This document shows, in pieces, positions 44,220 to 52,373 of a DNA stretch of 52,373 nucleotides. The stretch spans positions 1-52,373 of the forward strand of contig CAMQXY010000007.1 of the NCBI GenBank assembly GCA_947039005.1, read 5' to 3'. Below the pieces are notes generated by a model. That model saw nothing but the letters and a program-made list of their open reading frames with translations, was not told the DNA's origin and made no database searches. Position numbers and translations under genes: made by a program. Positions within the stretch are counted from its first letter, which is position 1. Every line of letters begins with the position of its first letter. Source of the DNA: an uncultured Photobacterium sp. Lineage in GTDB: Bacteria > Pseudomonadota > Gammaproteobacteria > Enterobacterales > Vibrionaceae.

Positions 44220-45596
44220 ATGATAAAAACACACTCAATAAAAAGAAATCTAATCAATTCTATTTCAGCCATTTTTGGTTTGTTTATTATTATTGTCTTT
44301 ACCTTTGTTGATATAAGTGTTGATGACTGGGCTCAGCAACAATTCACATTAGATCTACAAGAAAAAACAAGCCAAATAAAAAACATCACTCATAATGACA
44401 TCGCACCAATAACAGATGATTCTAGCAGCCATTATGTTTATCAAATATGGAAAAATAATCAAACAATCAAACGTTCAGCTTCTCTTCGTTCTTATCCTGA
44501 ATTAGATTTACTTCATACCAATATTCCTATTAATTCACACAAACTCGTTAATGTCACAATGCCAGATAATGAACAAGGACAAGCACTCTTATCGTCATAC
44601 ATTCAAAGACATAAAGATGGTTCAAGTGACTATATGTATATTACGGTATCAGCATCAACAAAGCGCCTTGATCATGTTACAGAAATATTAGACATTTTGC
44701 TTATTGGCAGCTTTTTATTATCTATGATCATCATGCGCGTCGTTGCAAAAAAAATCGTTCTCCAAGGTTTATCGCCTTTAGAATCATTAAATAAACAAAT
44801 TAAAACATTCAATAATAATAATGGTTCAAATAATAATTTTATTTTTAATGATTCTACACCTTGTTATGAGATAGATTTAATAATAAAAGAATTAAATAAT
44901 TTCCTGACGATCAACTGTAATAGCATTGAAAATGAAAAAAGAATAACATCAGATATTGCACACGAAATAAAAACACCGATTTCAGAGTTAATCACACTTA
45001 CCGAAGTCCACCAGCGCTTCCCCGATGATGAACGATTAGCCAAAACATTTACTAATGATATTTTACAGATTTCAAATAGACTACGGTTAATTGTCGAAAA
45101 TTTATTATTACTACAACGTACATCATCAACCATTGAACTCTATAAAGAACCACTTGATATCGTTATGCTATTAGATAACATCCAACAAACATTAACCTTT
45201 AAATATCCTGACATTACAAATAGAATCGCTATCAATATCCAACTTGAGTCAATAATTATTGCTGATGAATTTAGTATAAAAACAATCCTAACAAATCTAA
45301 TTGATAATGCTTTATTTTATAGTTTACCCACTGAACATATTAAAATTAATGTACTAAACTCTCAGCAAAATATCATTATAGAAGTAATAAACATGGCAAC
45401 CGTGATCTACTCAGAAATAGAGATTGAAAAGTTAATTCAACCACTTTATCAATACGATAGATCAAGGTCGAGTGATAGCCGTTATGGTTTAGGGTTATCA
45501 ATTGTCAATAATATTTGTACCATTAATCAATATCTATTATCCATTACCCAAGCAACTACTGGTAATTTTACAGTTACGGTATATATATCAAAATAA
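44220..45596 (+). CDS. Sensor histidine kinase (QseC/PmrB-like)
   Basis: A 458-residue inner-membrane kinase: helix 1 at about residues 13-35, a periplasmic sensor of about 120 residues with the QseC-like pattern YQIWKNNQTIKRSASLRSYP, helix 2 at about 158-178, HAMP linker, dimerisation H-box with His in SDIAHEIKTPISELI, N-box ILTNLIDNALFYS and G-box RYGLGLSIVNN. It starts 3 nt after the regulator, with GAGGG inside the regulator's last codons. I saw no clear ExxE iron motif of Salmonella PmrB, so the stimulus is unknown. Confidence 0.9.
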   Translation: MIKTHSIKRNLINSISAIFGLFIIIVFTFVDISVDDWAQQQFTLDLQEKTSQIKNITHNDIAPITDDSSSHYVYQIWKNNQTIKRSASLRSYPELDLLHTNIPINSHKLVNVTMPDNEQGQALLSSYIQRHKDGSSDYMYITVSASTKRLDHVTEILDILLIGSFLLSMIIMRVVAKKIVLQGLSPLESLNKQIKTFNNNNGSNNNFIFNDSTPCYEIDLIIKELNNFLTINCNSIENEKRITSDIAHEIKTPISELITLTEVHQRFPDDERLAKTFTNDILQISNRLRLIVENLLLLQRTSSTIELYKEPLDIVMLLDNIQQTLTFKYPDITNRIAINIQLESIIIADEFSIKTILTNLIDNALFYSLPTEHIKINVLNSQQNIIIEVINMATVIYSEIEIEKLIQPLYQYDRSRSSDSRYGLGLSIVNNICTINQYLLSITQATTGNFTVTVYISK

Positions 45597-45658
45597 CATT
45601 GTGATAATAACAATACAGCTTAATAAAATATCTACATCATGACTACTGTCGATTATAT

Positions 45659-46612
45659 TTAGTACATTTTTATATGATCATCATTTTGATCTATTCCTAT
45701 CATTTGTTGGATCCCTATCGTCATTATTTCGATAAATAACCGCAATCTTTTAGCGTAATAATTTGAATATGGGTAAACAAAATAAACAGGCAATGGATCT
45801 GCTTGCCAATTCTCAGCAATATGGACAAGTTGACCAGTGAGTAAATAAGGTTTGACTAGCCATGAAGAAATCGCTCCTATACCTAAACCACCGTTAATAC
45901 ATTCAAGCGCTGAATAAAGATTATCAGTCGATAAAATAGGATCTAACGCTAAGCTGCATGTCGTATTTAACACTGTATTTTTTAGTGTTAACTCATGATT
46001 ATAAAATGTGCTCACGGCAATCCAAGGCCATTGTTGTAGTTCAGTAATATGATTAATATCACCGAATTTAGTGATGACTTCAGGCGCAGCAACAACAATA
46101 CGAGGCACATAGCCAATCAATTTAGCGACAACATTAGGATTGGTAATAACACCCACATGAATTGCGCAATCTATATTATCGGCAAGAAAGTCAGGAGAAG
46201 TATCATTTAACAACCAATCAATACGCATTTCAGGATACATCGTTAAATATTTCATTAACGGTTTGATTAATTGTTGTTGTCCAAAAGCATGTGGTGCTCT
46301 TACTCTCAATCGACCTTTAATTATAGATGTATCATTCCCTACCGTATCTTCTAATATCGACCATTGATCTAATAACTGCTTAGCATACTGATAGCAGGTA
46401 TCCCCTTCATCGGTTAATTTTAATTGGTGCGTAGTACGTAGCATTAACTTGCACTTAAATATCTGTTCTAACAACTGTAAACGCCGACTCACCGTAGGCT
46501 GGGTGGTGTTTAATTGTTTAGCCGCAGCACTTAAACTTCCCGCTTCAACAATTCTCACCCACGTTGTTAGTAACAAAATTCGGTCTGTATTTTTAGGGTT
46601 ATTTATATTCAT
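45659..46612 (-). CDS. LysR family transcriptional regulator
   Basis: A 317-residue LysR-type regulator with an N-terminal winged helix (GSLSAAAKQLNTTQPTVSRR, about 25-45) and an effector-binding domain. The frame opens at a TTG at 46630, but the ATG at 46612 gives the usual short N-terminus; no strong ribosome binding site is visible. It is divergent from the MFS exporter 98 bp away and is probably its regulator. Confidence 0.88.
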   Translation of the reverse strand: MNINNPKNTDRILLLTTWVRIVEAGSLSAAAKQLNTTQPTVSRRLQLLEQIFKCKLMLRTTHQLKLTDEGDTCYQYAKQLLDQWSILEDTVGNDTSIIKGRLRVRAPHAFGQQQLIKPLMKYLTMYPEMRIDWLLNDTSPDFLADNIDCAIHVGVITNPNVVAKLIGYVPRIVVAAPEVITKFGDINHITELQQWPWIAVSTFYNHELTLKNTVLNTTCSLALDPILSTDNLYSALECINGGLGIGAISSWLVKPYLLTGQLVHIAENWQADPLPVYFVYPYSNYYAKRLRLFIEIMTIGIQQMIGIDQNDDHIKMY

Positions 46613-46710
46613 ACGCTGAGTGTATAACAATATTACGGTAATGCCCTCTACAAAATAACATCCTGTTCAGGCATATTCCTATCAAAGATTTTTAGTTCAC
46701 GGACACAAAG

Positions 46711-47922
46711 ATGACACTCAAGGCTCACACGCTGATACGCAATGAAACATTACCACTTAAACAATTATTTGGTCTATCTGTTGGGGCTGGATTTAGTGTC
46801 GCTTCAATCTACTATAATCAACCTATTATTGGTTTATTATCACATGCATTTCAGCTCAAAGTCAGTGAAGTCGGACTTGTCCCAATGCTCACTCAAATCG
46901 GTTATGCACTAGGGATTTTATTTCTCGTACCATTAGGGGATATGATCAATCGCAAAAAACTGATCATTACTAAATTAACCCTTCTTTGTAGCGCACTATG
47001 GTTATGCAGCTTTGCCTCTACTTTTCCCTACTTATTAATTATAAGTCTACTCATCGGGATTTTAGCCACAGCAGCACAAGATATCGTTCTTGCCAGTGCA
47101 GCAATCGCACCACCAAATCAAAGAGGTAAATCAGTCGGGATCGTAATGACAGGCTTATTCTCCGGAATACTCTTATCCCGTGTCTTTAGCGGTATTATTG
47201 GTCAGTTTGGAGGTTGGGAAATGATATTTCAACTCGCAGCGGCTTCTATTCTGCTCTTAATGATATATTTTTGGTTTTCATTACCATCAATGCCATCCCA
47301 AAACACACTGACCTATAAACAAATAATGGGTTCGTTAAAACCGCTATGGCAGCAATATCCTCAGTTAAGACAATCAGTGATCGCCCAAGGATTACTGTCA
47401 ATTGCATTTAGCGCATTTTGGACCACCCTTGCCGTCTTTTTATCTCATAATTATGGATTAGGCAGTGCAACAGCTGGTGCGTTTGGATTAGCTGGTGCGG
47501 CAGGTGCGATCTCGGCACCATTAGCGGGCGGATTATCAGATCGTATCGGGGCTAATAAAATACTATTAGTCAGTATTAGCGTTGTTATTTTGTCGTTTAT
47601 TGCCATGCTATTTATTCCACTACTCGCAGTACACTTTCAAATTGCGTTTCTAGTGCTGTGTGTCATCTGTTTTGACTTTGGTATTAACTCATCATTAGTC
47701 TCACATCAAACGATTGTGTATAGCCTCAAACCAGAAGCCAGAGGACGCCTTAATTCAATTTTATTTACATTTGTATTTATTGGTATGGCAATAGGCTCTG
47801 CAGCAGGTGGTTATCTTTATCAACATGTAGGATGGAATGGTGTTTTGGTGTTGGCTATCGTTAGTCCTTTAATAGCATTAATTATTAGAATAAAACCAGC
47901 AACACCAACGAATTTAGCTTAG
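46711..47922 (+). CDS. MFS transporter (YgaY-like drug/metabolite exporter)
   Basis: A 403-residue major facilitator with 12 hydrophobic segments. The N-terminus IYYNQPIIGLLSHAF and the loop 2-3 motif GDMINRKKLI (motif A: G-D-x-x-x-R) are seen in the small-exporter branch to which YgaY belongs; the second-half repeat GGLSDRIGANKILL is also present. It is divergent from a LysR regulator, a common arrangement for regulated efflux. Substrate unknown. Confidence 0.87.
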   Translation: MTLKAHTLIRNETLPLKQLFGLSVGAGFSVASIYYNQPIIGLLSHAFQLKVSEVGLVPMLTQIGYALGILFLVPLGDMINRKKLIITKLTLLCSALWLCSFASTFPYLLIISLLIGILATAAQDIVLASAAIAPPNQRGKSVGIVMTGLFSGILLSRVFSGIIGQFGGWEMIFQLAAASILLLMIYFWFSLPSMPSQNTLTYKQIMGSLKPLWQQYPQLRQSVIAQGLLSIAFSAFWTTLAVFLSHNYGLGSATAGAFGLAGAAGAISAPLAGGLSDRIGANKILLVSISVVILSFIAMLFIPLLAVHFQIAFLVLCVICFDFGINSSLVSHQTIVYSLKPEARGRLNSILFTFVFIGMAIGSAAGGYLYQHVGWNGVLVLAIVSPLIALIIRIKPATPTNLA

Positions 47923-48077
47923 CTTCACCTATAATTAATATAAGCCATAATACCCTTATCATCTTGCCCTGATTCAAGGTGTTATGACTTATATAATTTC
48001 ATTATCTATTTTGATATTTGTATAAAGAATGCGATTATGCTCGAAAATTATAACGTCATCTTAAAGCGAACAATCAA

Positions 48078-49718
48078 ATGCAAACTAAAATACATAATGT
48101 GATGGCGTGGCGTCAGGATATTTTTGCGGGATTATCCGTCGCTGCCATTGCGTTACCCGCCCAAATGGCAACAGCACATTTAGCCGGCTTTCCCGTCATT
48201 TATGGTTTATACGTTTTTGTTGTATCCAGTATTGGTTTTTTCCTTTTTGGCAGCAATCGTTATTTATCTTGTGGTGCAGATTCAACTATCGCGCCTATTT
48301 TCGCAGTGAGCCTTGCAGGTTATGCTGCCTTGTTCAGCGCCCAATATATGGCACTTGCTTCCTTATTGGCATTATTGGTTGGTGGGATTTTACTCGCGGT
48401 ATATGTGTTTAAATTAGGTTGGGTAGCCAATTTACTGTCTTATCCGGTGACATTAGGCTTTTTAGCGGGTGTATCGATTCATATTATAGTCAGTCAATTA
48501 CCTTCGATTTTAGGCTTACCACACGATTCAGCATCACCGTTTCAAGCCCTTTATCATTTAATACTGAATATTGGACAGCTAAATATCATTACCACCTTAA
48601 TTGGTGGTGGTGTGTTTGCCTTTATCTTTTGGTTTAGTCGTCAATATAAACGCTTCCCTGCTGCACTTGTTGCCTTAGCAGTAAGTATCACGATTGAAAT
48701 GGTGTTAAATGCCAACAATATTCATATTCCAACCTTATCAAATCCTGCTGGGTTTGAACTACATTGGGCGTTTATTGGCTTACCGTGGCAACAAGCATTA
48801 ACTATTTTTCCATTAGCGTTATTGATCGCAATGATTTGTATTGTTCAAACATCAGCGGTTTCTAATACCATTAAAGATCGTAATACCACCCCTAATTTTA
48901 ACCGTGATTTTGCTGGCATAGGTTTAGGTTCAGTGTTATCTGGCTTGATTGGTGGTTTCCCCGGTAATGCAAGTCCCCCACGCAGTATGTTGATCCAACA
49001 AGGTGGAGCGCACTCAAAATGGGCGGCATTATTTTCAGCGGCAGTGATTTGTCTAGTGCTGCTCTATGCTCAAAATGTGTTTCATTTAATCCCGAAAGCA
49101 ACCTTAGCGGGGATCTTAATGTATGTCGGCTTGAGTATATTTAAGTGGACTGAGATTAAGCGGATCTACCAACAAAACCGTCAAGAGTTTTACCTGTGCC
49201 TAACAACCATCTTAATGATTGTTACGTTCAGAATTGATATTGGAGTAATGTTTGGTGTTTTATTATCATTGCTACACAGTGTGTTTATTATCACCCGTCC
49301 GAACTGTGAAGAATTGTTCCGTGAGCCTAACTGCGATCACTGGGGACACCGTTCTCGTTTAAACCCAGAAGATAATTTATCTAACGAAGAAGATGTTGCC
49401 GTACTTCACTTTTCAGCACCATTATATTTTACGACTTTTTCATACTTTGAAGAGCGTATTTTAAATTTAGCCAATACCCGCCCTTTACTACGCTTAGTCA
49501 TTATTGATGCCAGTAGTATCAGTGATATGGATTTAACCGCGGTTGATAAAATTGAAGTGCTAAGCCAAAAATTAGCTCACCGAAACGTGACGTTAATCTT
49601 TGTTAATATTGAACATCCACGGTTTCGTCGCTTAGTTGAAACGACCAACTTACTGACGATTTTAGGTCAAAAAACTGAATATACCAGTATTGAGGTCGCC
49701 ATTACCGATTATCGTTAA
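48078..49718 (+). CDS. SulP family anion transporter with STAS domain
   Basis: A 546-residue protein with about 12-14 helices (residues 10-415). The first, DIFAGLSVAAIALPAQMATA, is the SulP core motif. A cytoplasmic STAS domain occupies about 430-546 (VLHFSAPLYFTTFSYFEERI, VIIDASSISDMDLTAVDKI). SulP proteins move sulfate, bicarbonate or dicarboxylates; which of them is not known here. Ser residues at the regulatory STAS loop (DASSISDMD) are intact. The ATG at 48078 has a weak ribosome binding site. Single gene. Confidence 0.9.
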   Translation: MQTKIHNVMAWRQDIFAGLSVAAIALPAQMATAHLAGFPVIYGLYVFVVSSIGFFLFGSNRYLSCGADSTIAPIFAVSLAGYAALFSAQYMALASLLALLVGGILLAVYVFKLGWVANLLSYPVTLGFLAGVSIHIIVSQLPSILGLPHDSASPFQALYHLILNIGQLNIITTLIGGGVFAFIFWFSRQYKRFPAALVALAVSITIEMVLNANNIHIPTLSNPAGFELHWAFIGLPWQQALTIFPLALLIAMICIVQTSAVSNTIKDRNTTPNFNRDFAGIGLGSVLSGLIGGFPGNASPPRSMLIQQGGAHSKWAALFSAAVICLVLLYAQNVFHLIPKATLAGILMYVGLSIFKWTEIKRIYQQNRQEFYLCLTTILMIVTFRIDIGVMFGVLLSLLHSVFIITRPNCEELFREPNCDHWGHRSRLNPEDNLSNEEDVAVLHFSAPLYFTTFSYFEERILNLANTRPLLRLVIIDASSISDMDLTAVDKIEVLSQKLAHRNVTLIFVNIEHPRFRRLVETTNLLTILGQKTEYTSIEVAITDYR

Positions 49719-49763
49719 GCATAAAAAACAAACAAAAAGATCAAAATAAAAGATATAAAAGAT

Positions 49764-49860
49764 AGGACAGCCATAACTTACGCTTAATAAAAGTATGACC
49801 AATTTGGATACAAAACAATTGGTTATCGCAAAATAGCGGTCTTATGGGTGTCCTGTTTTT
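49764..49860. repeat. Imperfect inverted repeat, possible MITE remnant or terminator
   Basis: The outer arms AGGACA-g-CCATAA (49764-49776) and TTATGG-g-TGTCCT (49842-49854) pair over 12 bp with one G-G mismatch. Nested inside are CCAATT/AATTGG (49799-49804, 49817-49822) and a short TATCGC/GCGGT hairpin. A T5 run follows at 49856-49860. The nested arms look like a folded mobile-element relic; the T run would also let it work as the terminator of the SulP gene. Confidence 0.55.
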
Positions 49861-50479
49861 ATACTGCGAACAATGACATAAGCTGTTGCGGCTTATCTAT
49901 AATATGATCAGGGTTTTTATCGATCAGCGCCTTTCGATTGTTATACCCCCATGAAACAGCAATACTTTTAATATTTATTTTTTTAGCCGCTTCAATATCA
50001 CGGGTTTCATCACCAATGTAATAAACATCATCAGCAATAAACTTATTTTTATTGATGATCTTTTTTATGATCCTTGATTTACCAAAGATACTCGACTTAG
50101 AAAAGACAGCATCAAACTGAGTAATATTATTTAAGCGTAGAAATATATTAATATTTTCTTCTGAATTAGAGCTTAATATAAAGAGTTTATGCCCTTCTTG
50201 TTTTAAGCCTTCAAGAACAGAATCAAACCCAGTAAATATTTTTTGTTCTGTCATTCGTTTAGTAAAATCACCACGAATTCGATGCGCAATAATGGGTATT
50301 TGCAACGGCGATATACCGAGATATTGAATTATCTCTTTGGCGGTCATCGCTCGACATAATTCAATATCATCGTCATCAATATATTTGAAATTATATTCAT
50401 GGTGGATCTTTCTCATTACATCAATATACAACTTAAATGTATCAGCAATTGTTCCATCAAAATCAAAAATCAATACCAT
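49859..50479 (-). CDS. HAD family hydrolase (phosphoglycolate phosphatase-like)
   Basis: A 206-residue HAD-type phosphatase. Motif I is DFDGTIADT at the N-terminus, a cap domain follows, motif II is ILSSNSEEN, and motif IV is YYIGDETRDIEAAK. Phosphoglycolate phosphatase, beta-phosphoglucomutase and similar enzymes share this layout; the substrate is not known. The frame extends to 50509, but motif I begins 5 residues into the protein if the ATG at 50479 is used, which fits the family. Confidence 0.85.
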   Translation of the reverse strand: MVLIFDFDGTIADTFKLYIDVMRKIHHEYNFKYIDDDDIELCRAMTAKEIIQYLGISPLQIPIIAHRIRGDFTKRMTEQKIFTGFDSVLEGLKQEGHKLFILSSNSEENINIFLRLNNITQFDAVFSKSSIFGKSRIIKKIINKNKFIADDVYYIGDETRDIEAAKKINIKSIAVSWGYNNRKALIDKNPDHIIDKPQQLMSLFAV

Positions 50480-50533
50480 TAATAACAACCACTTAGTGTA
50501 AACACACACCCATAAATATCACAATAAGATTTA

Positions 50534-50563
50534 GGATACGTGCCAATATTTCGGCACATATCC
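50534..50563 (-). terminator. Terminator-like hairpin of the 149-residue gene
   Basis: An 11-bp stem (GGATACGTGCC at 50534-50544, GGCACATATCC at 50553-50563; one C-A mismatch, a G-T pair on the minus strand) is followed on the minus strand by a weak T-rich tail. It lies 11 bp past the stop codon. Confidence 0.6.
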
Positions 50564-50573
50564 AACTTAATAA

Positions 50574-51023
50574 TTAGTGCTCGTTCTTTGCTTGTTCTTG
50601 CAACGCCTTTTCAGCATTCACTAAATCAGCAAAAGTCCAACCAGCTGCTTCCGTTTTACGCATTAATTCACAGATGTCAGAAGTTTGAAATACATCCTCT
50701 GAATTATCACTGTAAGTCACGACTAATTGTTGACCTTTCATATCCCAAGCTTCGGGATCTTTTTCACCAATAAGCCCGTCTAAATAATCACCTAAGCAGC
50801 AATGTACGATTAAGAAATTTTGCATTTGCACGTCTGAAACACCCAAAATTTTGGCAGCTTCAACATAGTCATACATATACGTTGCTGATTCAGTATCAAT
50901 GAAAAACTTGGTGATTTCTGCATCCCAATACTCAAAGTCTGCAACTTGAGACGATACATAAGACTCAATCGCTTCAACAACAACACAGTAATCACTAACC
51001 ACTGATTCATATTTTTTAGACAT
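50574..51023 (-). CDS. Hypothetical acidic protein, 149 residues
   Basis: A soluble, acidic (many Asp/Glu), aromatic-rich protein with no signal peptide. Features include an N-terminal helical part (VVEAIESYVSSQVADFEYWD), a Cys-Cys pair (IVHCCLGDYLDGLI) and a C-terminal helix. I recognise no family. The hairpin at 50534-50563 lies just past its stop. Function not inferable. Confidence 0.7.
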   Translation of the reverse strand: MSKKYESVVSDYCVVVEAIESYVSSQVADFEYWDAEITKFFIDTESATYMYDYVEAAKILGVSDVQMQNFLIVHCCLGDYLDGLIGEKDPEAWDMKGQQLVVTYSDNSEDVFQTSDICELMRKTEAAGWTFADLVNAEKALQEQAKNEH

Positions 51024-51352
51024 AACAACCCTTTAAATGCTACTTGTATACATGGTGTTGTAGTAACACATGCACACGCTTTAATTATCTCGCAATTATA
51101 CTCAATACCAAGAGTGTTGATAGCATCATAAATAAAATAGTTTGATAAAACTTATTAACATACCCTTGCTTTATAACGTAATCTTATAAAAAACAGTCTA
51201 AAATTAAAATATCTTATTTATAAATACATATATCAATGAAATAAACATAGATATACGCTCAATACATTCTCACTTGATATTTGTCATACAATACATCTCA
51301 CACTTCACTTATATTGCGGGAGGTTTATATCATCACATAAAGAACAATCACT
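51024..51352. other. Divergent intergenic region, 329 bp
   Basis: AT-rich and gene-free, between the 149-residue gene and the EamA transporter gene. I see no defined element beyond a ribosome binding site-like GGGAGG at 51319-51324, which is too far from the ATG at 51353 to serve it. Confidence 0.4.
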
Positions 51353-52297
51353 ATGAACAACAATAAGCTTGGCCTACTTTATAGTAGCATTACACTTTTA
51401 TTCTGGGGAATATTGCCTATTGCATTAAAACTGTCGGAAAAATTCATTGATGCAACATCACTGAGTTGGTTTCGTTTTTTTATCGCTTTTATTATTATTT
51501 TTGCTATTCAATTAACATCTAAAAACCTACAACAGTTTCGCAAAATAACAAAAGTTGAAGTCATTAAACTCTTTTTTGCTGGTGTTTTTTTAACACTTAA
51601 CTATGTGACTTTTGTATTAACCTTAAAATACTTATCACCAGGGGAAGCACAACTAAACTTTCAAGTTGCTCCTTTTTTCCTTGCCTTTGGTAGTCTGTTA
51701 TTTTTTAAAGAGCGTTTAAGTGCGATTCAACTCTCTTGTTTGTTTACTTTAGCTATCGGCATCATTCTTTTCTTTTATCCCAATATTAGTGGACATGTTC
51801 ACACCGGAAATAAAGTCTTAATTGGGGTTATTATTATTGAGTTTTCAGCACTCTCTTGGGCGTGTTATACCCTACTACAAAAATCACTAATAGCGACATT
51901 ATCAACCTCTAATGTTTTACTGTGTGTGTTTGGCATTGGCATGGTTTTACTTACACCATTAACTGACTTTACTCACTTCTCAACATTAACAGGCTTTGAT
52001 TGGAGTATTGCTTTATTTTGTGCTTTCAATACATTAATTGCTTATAGCGCATTAGCAAAAGCATTGGTTTATTGGCCTGCCGCTCAAGTCAGTGCCGTTG
52101 TTGCTGTAGCCCCTGTGATCAGCTTTATGTCAACTGCGTATGTTGTCGTTATGGGATGGTGGCCAAATATTATAAAAGCACACCCTTTAAGTTCATTATC
52201 AATCATCGGTATTATTGTCATTGTTGGCTCGGTTGCCACTATGCAATTATTACCGCATTTATTGACAAAAAATAAACAGATCAAGCAATTTAATTAA
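51353..52297 (+). CDS. EamA family (DMT) transporter
   Basis: A 314-residue drug/metabolite transporter with ten hydrophobic helices arranged as two EamA repeats (about residues 8-142 and 156-300). The pattern LNFQVAPFFLAFGSLLFFKE closes the first repeat and VSAVVAVAPVISFM lies in the second. Substrates of this family range from amino acids to riboflavin and cannot be read here. It ends 29 bp before a terminator hairpin. Confidence 0.87.
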   Translation: MNNNKLGLLYSSITLLFWGILPIALKLSEKFIDATSLSWFRFFIAFIIIFAIQLTSKNLQQFRKITKVEVIKLFFAGVFLTLNYVTFVLTLKYLSPGEAQLNFQVAPFFLAFGSLLFFKERLSAIQLSCLFTLAIGIILFFYPNISGHVHTGNKVLIGVIIIEFSALSWACYTLLQKSLIATLSTSNVLLCVFGIGMVLLTPLTDFTHFSTLTGFDWSIALFCAFNTLIAYSALAKALVYWPAAQVSAVVAVAPVISFMSTAYVVVMGWWPNIIKAHPLSSLSIIGIIVIVGSVATMQLLPHLLTKNKQIKQFN

Positions 52298-52325
52298 TAC
52301 ATTGCTGGCTTAAAATTTTAGAGTG

Positions 52326-52363
52326 AGATATGTATCGATGATAGGTCGATGCATATCTTTTTT
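52326..52363 (+). terminator. Rho-independent terminator of the EamA gene
   Basis: A 13-bp stem with one T-G pair (AGATATGTATCGA at 52326-52338, TCGATGCATATCT at 52346-52358, 7-nt loop) is followed by a T6 run. Confidence 0.9.
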
Positions 52364-52373
52364 ACTTATTGAA

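Overview
This is an AT-rich chromosomal segment of a marine gammaproteobacterium. Vibrionaceae, most likely Photobacterium, is inferred from the gene set (hrpA, zntB, sanA, alx, yjjI/yjjW, folE, moeAB, cvfB, cfa, selO, metC, a DUF3332 lipoprotein) and from the base composition. No species can be fixed without a search. I see no rRNA or tRNA gene, no CRISPR array, no intact insertion sequence and no prophage. Most of the window is housekeeping or accessory metabolism, carried as single genes or short operons separated by clear Rho-independent terminators.

Layout. 1-10.7 kb: the large DEAH helicase hrpA, a MATE efflux pump divergent from an AraC-type regulator, zntB, a TerB-like protein and a second, HrpB-like helicase. 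10.9-16.7 kb: an orphan menB of the actinobacterial type, NAD-malic enzyme maeA, sanA, a possible 37-codon gene on the minus strand and a DASS (SLC13) carboxylate/anion symporter. 16.7-19.1 kb: an unknown small protein, a good CRP-like site, and a yybP-ykoY (manganese) riboswitch with its own terminator ahead of alx/terC. 19.1-25.9 kb: a HAD phosphatase, a periplasmic L,D-transpeptidase, the glycyl-radical pair yjjI-yjjW and a LysR regulator. 26-29.3 kb: folE divergent from moeA, then moeB and a mini-glutaredoxin. 29.4-38.9 kb: cvfB, an unknown membrane protein, cfa, selO, metC, and three small envelope or unknown proteins, one built from about 24-residue repeats.

38.9-45.6 kb is the most accessory-looking part. 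After a DUF3332 lipoprotein comes a very AT-rich compact cluster: XRE regulator, an overlapping 58-codon frame, a second XRE regulator, and an EAL-domain protein that keeps the phosphodiesterase active-site residues. Next comes a lipid A modification operon, eptA followed by an OmpR-type response regulator and a sensor kinase. It is preceded by an exact PmrA-box direct repeat, which suggests an autoregulated polymyxin-resistance circuit. 45.6-52.4 kb: LysR divergent from an MFS exporter, a SulP transporter with STAS domain, an approximately 90-bp imperfect inverted repeat, a HAD hydrolase, an unknown acidic protein and an EamA transporter.

The best candidates for something not well described are the XRE/58-codon/XRE/EAL cluster, the NH-repeat secreted protein, the orphan type I menB, and several structured intergenic elements. 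All calls come from reading the sequence and remembered family features. No database search was run.
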